The notes under the pieces: generated by a model | Told to the model about the DNA's origin: nothing | The model's database searches: none | Seen by the model: the letters and a program-made list of their open reading frames with translations, nothing else | Translations under genes and position numbers: made by a program | Shown: positions 44,832 through 52,749 of the stretch, in pieces | Position numbering within the stretch: the stretch's first letter is position 1 | How the letters are laid out: each line of letters starts with the position of its first letter | Origin: Nocardia arizonensis | GTDB taxonomy: Bacteria; Actinomycetota; Actinomycetes; Mycobacteriales; Mycobacteriaceae | Assembly: GCF_001310275.1 (NCBI RefSeq) | Contig: NZ_LGYZ01000109.1 | Location: 46,939 to 110,938, forward strand | Reading direction: 5' to 3' | Length of the DNA stretch: 64,000 nucleotides

Positions 44832-46580
44832 TTGAACGACGCCATGAATGCCCGGGAAACCCGGGTCGACAACGTGTACGACACACTGCGTGATCCCGAC
44901 TTCTGGCTGTTCCGAATGTTTCCGCTGCGCGCGTGCCTGACCGTGTCGGTGCTCGCGGCCGTCGCGGCCTGGGTGGTGACCGCCACCACCGCCTCGACGC
45001 CCGGCGCGATCGGCGCCGCCGCGGTCGTGCTGACCATCGGACTCGTCCCGATCCGCGGACGCAATCTCGCCGCGCGGATCGGGGCGTGGACCGGGCGCAG
45101 ACTGCGCGCGCGCACCGCGACCCTCGACCGGGCGCCCGCCTTCGACGTGCCCCTGTCCGAGGGCGGCGCGTGCGGCGTGCGCTGGGACGGCGACCTGCTG
45201 CTGACCATGCTGCGCGTCGCGCCGCCGCCGGACACCCTGACGCTGCTGCGCCGCAGCGCCCTCAGCGACGACCAACTGCTGCCACTGCCCGAGATCGCCC
45301 GCTGCCTGGACCAATTCGACGTCGAGCTGGCGAGCATCGACGTGATCGCCACCGGGGCGCGCACCGCGGGCACCGGCGTCGCGGCCCATCTCTACGACCG
45401 CATCCTCGGCCCGCTGCCCGCCGTCGCGCACCGCACCTGCTGGCTGGTGCTGCGTCTTGACCCGCTCGCCAACGCCGCGGCGGTCGACAAGCGCGGCGGC
45501 GCGGCCGTCGGCGCACTACGCACCATGATCATCGCCACCCGCCGGGTCGCCAACCGGCTGGCGACCCTCGGCATCGATGTCGCGATGCTGACCGCGACCG
45601 AGATGAACGGCGCCGTGCGCGAACTGACACACGGCTTCGATCCGCTGACCGTCACCGAATCGGTGCGGGGACTGTCCGGCGAGCACCGCCACATCACGCA
45701 CTACCAGCTGACCGCGCCCATGCTGACCTCGAGCGGCCTGGCCGATATCTGGGCCACTCCGAGCCTGTCGACGACCGTGACGCTGCGGCTGCATCCGGGC
45801 GCGCGGCGCGGCGCCCGCCCCGACGACAAGGCGGGCACGGTCGTGCTCAACGCCGTGGTCCGCTTCGACACCGCGACGCCACCGCAGACGCCACCGCTGC
45901 CCGGTCTGCGCGAACTCACCGGCAGTCACCGACACATCCTGCTCGACGCCCTGCCGATCGGCGCGGCCGAGGAACTCGGCGGCCGCGACGGCTACCGCGG
46001 CACCCTCACCGCACTCGCCGACCTGTCCGTGCCCACCACCGGCTGCGGTCAGCTCATCGGCGCCGACCACCTCGGCCAAGGCATCGCCGTCCCGCTGATC
46101 GGGGCGGGCACGCGCCACGTCGACGTCATCGGCAATCTCGATCTGGCCCAGCAGGTCGTGCTGCGGGCCACCGCGCTCGGCGCGCACGTGATCGTGCACA
46201 CCAACCGTCCCAACGCCTGGCAGACCATGGTGGCGAATCTGGCAACGCCGCAACTGCTCGCGATCGCGCCGCGCACCGCCGGCGCCACCCCGCAGCCGCA
46301 AACGGGTCCGCCGCCCGCGCCCGCGGCACCGTATCCGACCACGACGGTTCTGGTCTACGACGGCATCGCGCCGACCACCCACCTCGGCGGGGCCACCATC
46401 GTGGAAGTACGGACCGCGGAACGCGACTCGGACGCGGACCTGCCCGACGTCACGTTGATCCAGGACCCGTACCAGCCCAACCGGATCACCGTGCGCACGA
46501 GCACCGGCAGCGCCACCGTCGTCATGGTCACCACACCCGACGAGATGCACTACATCGGCGAATCGCTCGCCGCCCGCTGA
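44832..46580 (+). CDS. eccE: EccE of the second ESX system
   Basis: This 582-residue protein is read from TTG 44832, with AGGGA ten bases upstream; ATG 44844 would shorten it by four residues. Two transmembrane helices lie near residues 30-75 (PLRACLTVSVLAAVAAWVVT; TPGAIGAAAVVLTIGLVPI). The EccE motifs LLPLPEIARCLDQFDVEL, LGPLPAVAHRTCW and LSVPTTGCGQLIGADHLGQ match those of the first EccE. A Pro/Ala linker near residues 485-500 is extra. It ends in front of a hairpin that separates it from the convergent esx genes. Confidence 0.9.
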   Translation: MNDAMNARETRVDNVYDTLRDPDFWLFRMFPLRACLTVSVLAAVAAWVVTATTASTPGAIGAAAVVLTIGLVPIRGRNLAARIGAWTGRRLRARTATLDRAPAFDVPLSEGGACGVRWDGDLLLTMLRVAPPPDTLTLLRRSALSDDQLLPLPEIARCLDQFDVELASIDVIATGARTAGTGVAAHLYDRILGPLPAVAHRTCWLVLRLDPLANAAAVDKRGGAAVGALRTMIIATRRVANRLATLGIDVAMLTATEMNGAVRELTHGFDPLTVTESVRGLSGEHRHITHYQLTAPMLTSSGLADIWATPSLSTTVTLRLHPGARRGARPDDKAGTVVLNAVVRFDTATPPQTPPLPGLRELTGSHRHILLDALPIGAAEELGGRDGYRGTLTALADLSVPTTGCGQLIGADHLGQGIAVPLIGAGTRHVDVIGNLDLAQQVVLRATALGAHVIVHTNRPNAWQTMVANLATPQLLAIAPRTAGATPQPQTGPPPAPAAPYPTTTVLVYDGIAPTTHLGGATIVEVRTAERDSDADLPDVTLIQDPYQPNRITVRTSTGSATVVMVTTPDEMHYIGESLAAR

Positions 46581-46618
46581 GGATTCGGCGCCGAGAGTTC
46601 GGCCCCAGGTCCGCGACG

Positions 46619-46655
46619 ACGACGGCCTGCGCACTGCGGGTGCACAGGCCGTCGT
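46619..46655. terminator. Bidirectional terminator hairpin between eccE and the esx pair
   Basis: An 11-base perfect stem (46619-46629 with 46645-46655) encloses a 15-base loop that can form a further 4-base stem (GCAC/GTGC). It lies between the ends of convergent eccE (46580) and the esx gene at 46686. The first locus has a similar hairpin after its esx pair. Confidence 0.75.
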
Positions 46656-46685
46656 ACTGCCGACCGGATACGTCCGGCGCCGAGA

Positions 46686-46979
46686 TCAGAAGGCGGCGAA
46701 ACCGTCGCCAACCTTGCCGTCGGCCTCGAGAGCGCGGTTGAGCGCCGCCTCGACCTGAGCCGCCAGCCGGTCGAGCTTGTCCAGGGTGTCGGACAACTCG
46801 GTGGTGACGTTCTTGTGTGCCTGGTCGAAGTTGGAGATGGCGTTGTCACCCTGGAGGCTCGCGCGGAAGTCCCCCGCGGCGCTCTCGAGTTCACTGATCT
46901 CGCTCTTCATCTTCCCGCCGTGCGTCTGCAGGTCGCTGTAGAGCTCGTTCATCGCCGCGGGATCGTAGAGAATCGTCAT
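46686..46979 (-). CDS. WXG100-like protein with LQG in place of WXG, second locus
   Basis: This 97-residue helical-hairpin protein starts at ATG 46979. Its opening ILYDPAAMNELYSDLQ recalls the EsxH/TB10.4 style of N-terminus. The turn reads SLQGDNAISNFDQAH, aligning with the SAWQGDTGITYQAWQ of EsxH as I remember it, so the tryptophan is replaced by leucine. It is the last gene of the PE/PPE/EspG/Esx operon and should pair with the WKG protein 24 bases upstream. No C-terminal YxxxD/E is visible. Confidence 0.87.
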   Translation of the reverse strand: MTILYDPAAMNELYSDLQTHGGKMKSEISELESAAGDFRASLQGDNAISNFDQAHKNVTTELSDTLDKLDRLAAQVEAALNRALEADGKVGDGFAAF

Positions 46980-47003
46980 CGGAAATCCTTAGATGCAGAA
47001 GTG

Positions 47004-47336
47004 TCAGGCGAGGTTGGTCAGACCGCCGGAGGGGGCGCCGCCGCCACCGCCGGACAGACCGCCCTGGTCCATATTCACAATGGTGTTCTTACCGCTGTTG
47101 ACGGCCTCGGTGAGGCGGTCGAACTTCTTGTTCAGCGCGTCGGCCTCGTCGTGCCACGCCTGGGCGACCTTGACGAATTCGTCGCTCGCGTCACCCTTCC
47201 AGCCGCGCAGCACCGCCTGAGCGGCGTCATCGATCTCCTTGACGGAGGTACGCAGGTTGGTGATGGACGACTCCATGTGGGAGACAACCTTGTCTACACC
47301 ACCGGCTTCTACACCTACTGGTCCCTGAGGGGGCAT
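47004..47336 (-). CDS. WXG100 family ESX substrate, second locus
   Basis: This 110-residue protein starts at ATG 47336. The classical turn RGWKGDASDEFVKVAQAW separates two amphipathic helices. The N-terminal ~12 residues are Pro/Gly-rich, and the C-terminus is a Gly-rich tail (GGLSGGGGGAPSGGLTNLA). It is the partner of the LQG protein that follows. In the operon it comes after espG, 48 bases downstream. Export would be by the EccC at 34270-38334. Confidence 0.9.
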   Translation of the reverse strand: MPPQGPVGVEAGGVDKVVSHMESSITNLRTSVKEIDDAAQAVLRGWKGDASDEFVKVAQAWHDEADALNKKFDRLTEAVNSGKNTIVNMDQGGLSGGGGGAPSGGLTNLA

Positions 47337-47384
47337 GGTCGAACCTTTCCTTCGATATGAGTGGAACGGGAGTGGCTGATCGGT

Positions 47385-48176
47385 CTAGTCGGGCAGCCAC
47401 CTCCCACCGGGAAGCCCCTCGAGGAGCGCACCGACGGCCTGGGTCAGGCGGTGGTCGGTGCCCGGCGTGATGGTCGACCACACCAGTCCGTCGGGCGCTG
47501 TCGTCGGCGCCACGACGATCCGGCCGCGCGCGGTGTCGTACACCGCGACCGCGCCAGGAGCTCGGCTGGTCAGCCCGTCGTGGTGGACGGTGGCGACGAT
47601 CTCGGTGTAGCCGTGGCAGGTGCCGAAGGCCGTGCCGAGCACGGTCGCGTCGTGCGCGTCGATGCCGAGCGCATACATCGCGTCCACGTAGTCGGTGGGG
47701 GTTCGAGCGGCGTCGAGCCTGCGCGCGAGATCCTCGGCCGCGACGCTGGCCGCGGCGACCTCGGCGGGCGGGCAGGCGGGCAGCGCCGCCAGCAGCAGGC
47801 GGGCCAGTTCCCGGTCGGAACCGTCGATACCGGGTGCGGCGATATCGAAGCTGTCGCCGGTGCGAATCGCGGTGGCGTGCCGGACGCCGCGGCGGGCCAG
47901 GCAGATCCGCAGGACGCCGTCGGCGCTGTAGCAGCGGCCGGACAGCTCCGCCTCGGGCTGGGTGAGCGTGTGCAGGGCGTCGGCGAGTCCGGGTTCGACA
48001 TCGCCGTAGCCGTCGAAGGTGCCGTCGGCCTCTAGTCGCGCGACCGCGTCGTCGCGGGCGGCCTTCCACGCCTCGAAGGTGTCCTGGCGCGGCCCGGCCG
48101 CCAGTACCAACGGCAGCGTCTGCACACCGAGCCGATCGGCCACGGCCAGCAGCGCCTCGTTGGTGAGGGTGGTCAT
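47385..48176 (-). CDS. espG: EspG-like ESX secretion-associated chaperone
   Basis: This 263-residue cytoplasmic protein has its ATG at 48176 overlapping the PPE stop (ATGA), so it is translated together with the PPE protein. The alternating alpha/beta pattern LTNEALLAVADRLGVQTLPL, RICLARRGVRHATAIRTGD and VYDTARGRIVVAPTTAPDG, and the end LTQAVGALLEGLPGGRWLPD, fit EspG. EspG binds the tip of PPE proteins and keeps PE-PPE pairs soluble before export. Coupling to a PPE gene supports the call. Similarity by eye is moderate. Confidence 0.78.
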   Translation of the reverse strand: MTTLTNEALLAVADRLGVQTLPLVLAAGPRQDTFEAWKAARDDAVARLEADGTFDGYGDVEPGLADALHTLTQPEAELSGRCYSADGVLRICLARRGVRHATAIRTGDSFDIAAPGIDGSDRELARLLLAALPACPPAEVAAASVAAEDLARRLDAARTPTDYVDAMYALGIDAHDATVLGTAFGTCHGYTEIVATVHHDGLTSRAPGAVAVYDTARGRIVVAPTTAPDGLVWSTITPGTDHRLTQAVGALLEGLPGGRWLPD

Positions 48177-49177
48177 GCCGTCCCCTCCGATGTCGGTGTG
48201 GTCTGACCCGTATCCGCCTGTGGCGCTTGCCGTTCGGCACCGCCGAGCACGGCGGGCGCGGCCTGGATCTCGCCCTCGGCCACCAGCTGGTCGAATTCCT
48301 CGTACGCGATGCCCGCGCGCGGGAAACGCGCCGCGTCCTGGCCGCCGCCCGCGGCCATCGCACCCGGCACCACCGGTGCGGTCTGCCCGGTGGCCGAGGG
48401 CACCGGCGCGGCCGTGGTCGAGGCCGGCGCGGGGGTGACGGTCGACTGCGCGTACACCGGTGCGCGGTAGGCCGTCTGGACGGGGGCCGCCATCGGAGGC
48501 AGCGAAATCGGGCCGATGGCGCCGAGACCCGGCATACCCGCGGCGGCCGCGGCGGCGGCGTCGGTTGCGGCGGACTCCGACGTGCGCGCGCCCTGTTCGG
48601 CGGCCAGTGCGGTCTCGGGCACGATCGGCGGCGGCGGCGCGTGCAGCCACGGCGTCGCCAGCGGTTCGGTGGCGGCCTCGTAGCTGCGCATCACCCGCGA
48701 GGCGACCGCCGAGGCCGCGTCGGCATCGGCATCGGTCTGCGCGGCAACGGCTTTCACCGGCGCGCCGAGCATGGTCCCGACATTCTCGAGCGCCTTCTGC
48801 ACCTGCACGATCGCGTCCAGTTCGGCCGCGCCCGGCATCGCGCGCGAGGCGACCTCGTAGGCCACCACCTGCGCCCGCATGCGCGCGGCATTGGCGGCAG
48901 CCGCGGCGGCGGTCTCGACCAGCCAGTCACGCAGGGTCGAGATCCGTTCCCACACCTCGTCGCTGCGGCCGGACTGCCAGGAAGCCCGCAGCGTCCGCAG
49001 CACCTGCTCGTAGTCGAGCACGGCCGTGCCGAACGCGGTCGCCAGCCGCGTCCACGCGGCGGCCGCGTCGGCCATCGGCACCGGACCGGGACCGGTGGTG
49101 AGATCGGCGGCCAGCCGCGACGGCTCACGCGCCTCCCACACCACGCCGGTGAACCCGGGCTGCGGTGGTTCGATCAT
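48173..49177 (-). CDS. PPE-like protein
   Basis: This 334-residue protein starts at ATG 49177. The N-terminal ~180 residues are helical with the PPE-type WxSG element ASWQSGRSDEVWERI near residue 65 and an opening (IEPPQPGFTGVVWEAREPSR) like PPE-domain proteins of non-mycobacterial actinobacteria. The C-terminal half is Ala/Pro-rich, typical of the variable PPE tail. It follows a PE-like gene by 22 bases and overlaps espG, giving the PE-PPE-EspG order. It should be exported with its PE partner by the second ESX system. Confidence 0.78.
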   Translation of the reverse strand: MIEPPQPGFTGVVWEAREPSRLAADLTTGPGPVPMADAAAAWTRLATAFGTAVLDYEQVLRTLRASWQSGRSDEVWERISTLRDWLVETAAAAAANAARMRAQVVAYEVASRAMPGAAELDAIVQVQKALENVGTMLGAPVKAVAAQTDADADAASAVASRVMRSYEAATEPLATPWLHAPPPPIVPETALAAEQGARTSESAATDAAAAAAAGMPGLGAIGPISLPPMAAPVQTAYRAPVYAQSTVTPAPASTTAAPVPSATGQTAPVVPGAMAAGGGQDAARFPRAGIAYEEFDQLVAEGEIQAAPAVLGGAERQAPQADTGQTTPTSEGTA

Positions 49178-49199
49178 CGATCCTGCTTCCTGCCTACCG

Positions 49200-49520
49200 C
49201 TATCCCTGTTGAACGGCGGACCCGTTGAATCCGCCTGCGTTGTCGGATTCCATGCGCTCGAAATCGGCGACCTGCGAACGCAGGCCCGCCGCCAGCTTGC
49301 GCATCTCGTGCACGCCGCGGTCGGCGCCCGCGAGGAAGTCGTCGGCGACGTCGTTGGCGGTCAGCGCGGCCCGGCCCGACACCTCGTCGACCCCGGCGGG
49401 ACCGACGTGCAGTGCGGGCGTGACCGCCTCCAGCTCATCGGTGAGCCGGTCGACCATGGCGTCGAGTGACGTCGCGGCCTTACCGGCTGCGGCGGCGTCG
49501 AATTCGAAGGTGTTGCTCAC
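49200..49520 (-). CDS. PE-like small ESX protein
   Basis: This 106-residue helical protein starts at ATG 49520. The middle, VGPAGVDEVSGRAALTANDV, resembles the AGADEVS...A turn of mycobacterial PE domains. FERME near the C-terminus is a loose YxxxE. Its place directly before the PPE-like gene makes it the likely PE partner. An EspC-type (DUF2580) substrate is the alternative. The pairing is inferred from operon order. Confidence 0.65.
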   Translation of the reverse strand: MSNTFEFDAAAAGKAATSLDAMVDRLTDELEAVTPALHVGPAGVDEVSGRAALTANDVADDFLAGADRGVHEMRKLAAGLRSQVADFERMESDNAGGFNGSAVQQG

Positions 49521-49550
49521 GCTGCTCTCCTCGGTTGGCGTATACCTGCG

Positions 49551-50912
49551 TCACAAGGTCAGTGCCTTATCGGGCGGCGGCTCCGTGGATGCCACCTCGG
49601 CGGCGCCGACCACCGGCGTCGCCACCCCTTCGATCTGTCCGACGACTTCGTCGCCGTGCTGGGCGGTGACCAGCTGGGACTGCACGGCGTCGCTGCCGCC
49701 GTCCCCGCCGCGCGCCAGCGACGCGCCGCCCGCGGCTCCCGCACCCATCGGCATGTAGCCGGGCGAGCTGCCGGTGACGGCACTGCTGCTCGTCGTGGTC
49801 GTGGTCTCGTTCGCGCCCGCGCTCGCCGCGCCCGCCGCCACGGTGTTGCGGCCCGTCCACGGGCTCAGCGGGGTCGCGGCCGCGGCGCCACCGCCGCCGA
49901 TCCCCGCACCGCCGACCATGCCCACCGCGCCGAGTCCCCCGCCACCGGCGCCCGCGGCCTCGAGATCGGTCGCGCTCTCGGCGCCGTCGGCGTCGCCCAC
50001 CGCCGCGCCCGCACCGGCGATCGGATTCGGGTTCGCCGCGGGGTTGTGCGCGGTCGCAAGCGAACTCGCCTGTGCCACCAACGAGGGCAGTGTGCCCGCC
50101 ATCGAACCGGCGGTGCTGATCAACGGCGTGATCAGGCTCATCAGCTGGGTGAGTGATTGGGCGGAGTCGACACCGGTGGGCGCGTTGGTCACCTCGACCT
50201 TCTGGCCCGCCTGCGTCATCTGACCGCTGTGCACGAGCAATTCGGACTTGGTCTCGGCGACGATCGCCAGACCCTCGGTGATCGCCTCGACCGTCGCCGC
50301 CACCAACGCGGCCTGCCCGACCGGGGTCAGGGCGTAGGCCGGCGCCGCGGCCAAGGTCGCGGAGTAGCGCGCCATCAGCGCCGCCATCTGCGCCGAGCCC
50401 TTCGCGACGCTGCCCGCCGCCTGGGTGAGCACCGTCTTCTCCTCGCCGCTCTGCTTGGCGAGTTCGGCGCCGTCGGCCTGTGCGGCGGTGGCCTTGGTCG
50501 CGGCCTGGGTGGCCGCGGCGCTCTGCCACAGCGACATCACCGTCGACAGCGCGGTCGAGCCGAGCGAGGTCACCGTGTTCAGGACCGAGCCGAGATTCGA
50601 CAGGATGTCGGCCGGATTGGCGGGAACCCCGCCCGCGGTCGGGATCGCGCCGAGTTGCCCGGTGCCGAACGACGAGGCGAGCTGGGCCAGCGGTTGCATG
50701 AGCGCGGTCAGATCGATCGTCGGCAGCGGCGGCAGTTCCGGCAGGTGCACGAATTCCGGCATCGGCGGCAGCTGCGGCAACCCAAGGGCGGAGAGCACGT
50801 CGCCGACCGGGCGGTCGAGCATCGGCGCGAGCGAACTCGCGCGCAGCAGCTCGAGTACGGTCGGGTCCGGCGACGCGGCGCCTTGGACAGGAATTCCCCC
50901 GGGATAACTCAT
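49551..50912 (-). CDS. Ala/Gly-rich probable ESX substrate of unknown family
   Basis: This 453-residue protein starts at ATG 50912, two bases after the stop of a PE-like gene, so the pair is translationally linked. It opens with a Pro/Leu-rich stretch (PQLPPMPEFVHLPELPPLPT), then two long Ala-rich amphipathic helices (residues ~130-240). The C-terminal half is Gly/Ala/Thr-rich and looks disordered. VQSQLVTAQHGDEVVGQ near the end recalls the QSQLVSAQ of mycobacterial EspA, a weak match. It has no signal peptide. Location between two PE-like genes suggests it replaces a PPE protein as the partner of the upstream PE. Confidence 0.6.
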   Translation of the reverse strand: MSYPGGIPVQGAASPDPTVLELLRASSLAPMLDRPVGDVLSALGLPQLPPMPEFVHLPELPPLPTIDLTALMQPLAQLASSFGTGQLGAIPTAGGVPANPADILSNLGSVLNTVTSLGSTALSTVMSLWQSAAATQAATKATAAQADGAELAKQSGEEKTVLTQAAGSVAKGSAQMAALMARYSATLAAAPAYALTPVGQAALVAATVEAITEGLAIVAETKSELLVHSGQMTQAGQKVEVTNAPTGVDSAQSLTQLMSLITPLISTAGSMAGTLPSLVAQASSLATAHNPAANPNPIAGAGAAVGDADGAESATDLEAAGAGGGGLGAVGMVGGAGIGGGGAAAATPLSPWTGRNTVAAGAASAGANETTTTTSSSAVTGSSPGYMPMGAGAAGGASLARGGDGGSDAVQSQLVTAQHGDEVVGQIEGVATPVVGAAEVASTEPPPDKALTL

Positions 50913-50914
50913 GG

Positions 50915-51232
50915 CTACCCTGTGGCCGTGGCGATGCCGAGCTTGCCCGCGGTGTCGGCCATCTCGTAGGTGGCGGCGGCTTCCATCGCCGTCAACGCGG
51001 TACCCGCGTGCACCGCCGCCAACTGCGCGACCGAGCTGAGGTGGTTGGCCTGCGCGAAGACGAACGACAGCAGGAACTCCTGGCCGATGAGACCGAAGAC
51101 CGGGACCGCGGCGGCGACCGTGGCCGCCTGATCCACCGCACCCGCCTGCGCGACACCGGCCGCCATCGTGGCCGACGCGCCCGCGTACGCGCGCACCGCA
51201 TCGGGAACTACCGCAACTTGATTCATGGCCAT
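50915..51232 (-). CDS. PE-like protein with YxxxD secretion motif
   Basis: This 105-residue protein starts at ATG 51232. Two Ala-rich helices are joined by a turn at AVPVFGLIGQEFLLSFVFAQ. Immediately after the second helix is YEMAD (residues 89-93), a textbook YxxxD/E export signal of type VII substrates. It is the first gene of the operon that runs to the esx pair at 46686, with an AT-rich promoter element 31 bases upstream. Its partner is probably the 453-residue protein two bases downstream. Confidence 0.72.
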   Translation of the reverse strand: MAMNQVAVVPDAVRAYAGASATMAAGVAQAGAVDQAATVAAAVPVFGLIGQEFLLSFVFAQANHLSSVAQLAAVHAGTALTAMEAAATYEMADTAGKLGIATATG

Positions 51233-51262
51233 CGTCCAATCTCGAAACAGGCAACGGTGTTT

Positions 51263-51276
51263 CGTTACCTTATCTA
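51263..51276 (-). promoter_or_regulatory. TAGATAAGGTAACG promoter element upstream of the PE-like operon
   Basis: This minus-strand element, 31 bases before the PE-like start, matches the element before the second eccD at 13 of 14 positions. A -10 hexamer TAGATA or TAAGGT is possible; no -35 is clear. It suggests common control of the channel and substrate operons. Confidence 0.5.
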
Positions 51277-51326
51277 CCCGCCCCGGGCAGTGGCTATTCC
51301 TCGCCGAAGTGAAAATCAGTCGAACC

Positions 51327-51629
51327 TCACGTCTTCGCCTCGTTGAACGCGGTGATCAGCGCCGCGCGCTCGGCATAGGCGCGGGCCACCGCAGCGTGTG
51401 CCGTCCGCACCAGCGAACGTTCGAAATCCTCGGGCGTGAGTTTGCCGATCGCACCGGTGAACTCGAGTCCGACCAGTGCGCCGGAACCGTCGACGACCAC
51501 CGTCACCGCGCCGTCGTCGGAGGTCTCCTCGACCCTGATGTCCGCCGTGGCCTCTTGCAGATCCTGGAGCCGATACAGCTGGTCGCGCACCCGCGCCACC
51601 AGGTCGTCCATCGTCTCGATCGTGCTCAT
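51327..51629 (-). CDS. YbaB/EbfC-like protein (EspL-like) 1
   Basis: This 100-residue protein starts at ATG 51629, overlapping the stop of the upstream gene (ATGA). A coiled N-terminal helix (DDLVARVRDQLYRLQDLQEA) is followed by a beta sheet (AVTVVVDGSGALVGLEF) and a C-terminal helix pair, the YbaB/EbfC fold. Mycobacterial ESX-1 encodes EspL, which belongs to this fold, so a chaperone or stabilising role in secretion is more likely than nucleoid binding. It ends 94 bases before the PE-like operon begins. Confidence 0.8.
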   Translation of the reverse strand: MSTIETMDDLVARVRDQLYRLQDLQEATADIRVEETSDDGAVTVVVDGSGALVGLEFTGAIGKLTPEDFERSLVRTAHAAVARAYAERAALITAFNEAKT

Positions 51630-51958
51630 ATCGACCTCAGCCAGCTCTGCGGTTCGGTGTCGTACTCCTGCTCCTCGACGATCTCCGTCGTGGCGACCTC
51701 CGCCTCGGTCGGCAGACCGGTCGCCGACAACAATGCCGGATCGAAACCCGCCTCCGCCAGTTGATTACGCCGCGCCAGCCCGGCCCGCTTGGCCGACTTC
51801 CGGCACAGCCGCAGCACCTCCGCCGCCAGTTCGCGCGGATCGCGCCGCAGCTCCGCGGGCTCGACGGCGATACCAACCGGCAGTCCCTGCTCGGTGGTCC
51901 GCACCACGATGCTCCCGGTCAGCGAGGACGCGGTGAACTCGGTGGGGAATTCCTCCAT
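51626..51958 (-). CDS. Small ESX accessory protein, possible YbaB-like 2
   Basis: This 110-residue protein starts at ATG 51958. It has a beta strand pair (GSIVVRTTEQGLPVGIAVEP) and a helix (PRELAAEVLRLCRKSAKRAG), then an acidic C-terminal tail (EIVEEQEYDTEP). The beta-then-helix core resembles half of a YbaB fold, and overlap with the next gene suggests the two form a heterodimer. It lies eight bases after an EspG-like gene. No family is assigned with confidence. Confidence 0.65.
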   Translation of the reverse strand: MEEFPTEFTASSLTGSIVVRTTEQGLPVGIAVEPAELRRDPRELAAEVLRLCRKSAKRAGLARRNQLAEAGFDPALLSATGLPTEAEVATTEIVEEQEYDTEPQSWLRSI

Positions 51959-51966
51959 CTGCCCTC

Positions 51967-52749
51967 CTAGGCCCGATCGTCCTTGATGGCGCGCACTACC
52001 TCGGCGATCTGCGCGTTGATCAATCCGGTCACCCGGACGCGATCCGCGCCAACCGCGCGCGGCGGAGTACCCGGCACGACCACGTAGCGACCGTCACCGT
52101 CGAGATCGCGCCACTCGAGCTGCAACCGCAGCACGCCGCGCGGGCCGAAACGCGACCAGCCCTGCTCCACGCGGATGAGGCCCTCACGTTCGGCAGGCGT
52201 CCGCTGGAACGCCGCGGCACGCGCGGCCTGCTCGTCGTCGCTGTGGTGGACCAGCGACCGCTGGTAGGAGTAGTCGAGTTCGGTGTCGGCGGGCTCGTCC
52301 AACGGGATCTCCCCGTCCCGGCCGCCCTCGGCCTCGGGCATATTCCGGGCGATCACCTCGCCGAGCGCGACGGCGTCATGCCGCGTGACAACGAAACCCT
52401 CGGCGTGATAGACGGTTTCACCCGGCTTCTGGCGAACCATATAACCGACTTCACCTTTGCGCGCCGCGAGCAGCCGTACCGACCGGCCGGGATCGGACAG
52501 GTTCTCCCCGCCGCCGTACCCCTGCACGATCACCCGGATATCGGGATGCACCAGCACGTCCACGATCTCGTCGAGATCCCCGCCGCACCGCTGCCGAATA
52601 TCGGTGTACGCCTCCCGCCGGATGCGATCGCCCTCTTCCGCGCTGCGCGGCGGGCAGGTGTGGATGAAGGGGTCCGGCATGAACTCCTCCTTGACGCCCG
52701 CCCACAGCGCATCGAATTCGTCGCCGGTGAACTGCCAGGAGTGCGTCAT
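51967..52749 (-). CDS. Second EspG-like protein
   Basis: This 260-residue protein starts at ATG 52749, overlapping the upstream stop (ATGA). It opens SWQFTGDEFDALWAGVKEEF, like the W.LTxDEFxxLW start of actinobacterial EspG proteins. The end, GRYVVVPGTPPRAVGADRVR and INAQIAEVVRAIKDD, also fits. The middle holds IRVIVQGYGGG and YHAEGFVVTRHDAVALGEVI. If correct, the locus has two EspG chaperones, one coupled to the PPE protein and this one coupled to the 583-residue protein upstream, which would then be its client. Confidence 0.72.
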   Translation of the reverse strand: MTHSWQFTGDEFDALWAGVKEEFMPDPFIHTCPPRSAEEGDRIRREAYTDIRQRCGGDLDEIVDVLVHPDIRVIVQGYGGGENLSDPGRSVRLLAARKGEVGYMVRQKPGETVYHAEGFVVTRHDAVALGEVIARNMPEAEGGRDGEIPLDEPADTELDYSYQRSLVHHSDDEQAARAAAFQRTPAEREGLIRVEQGWSRFGPRGVLRLQLEWRDLDGDGRYVVVPGTPPRAVGADRVRVTGLINAQIAEVVRAIKDDRA

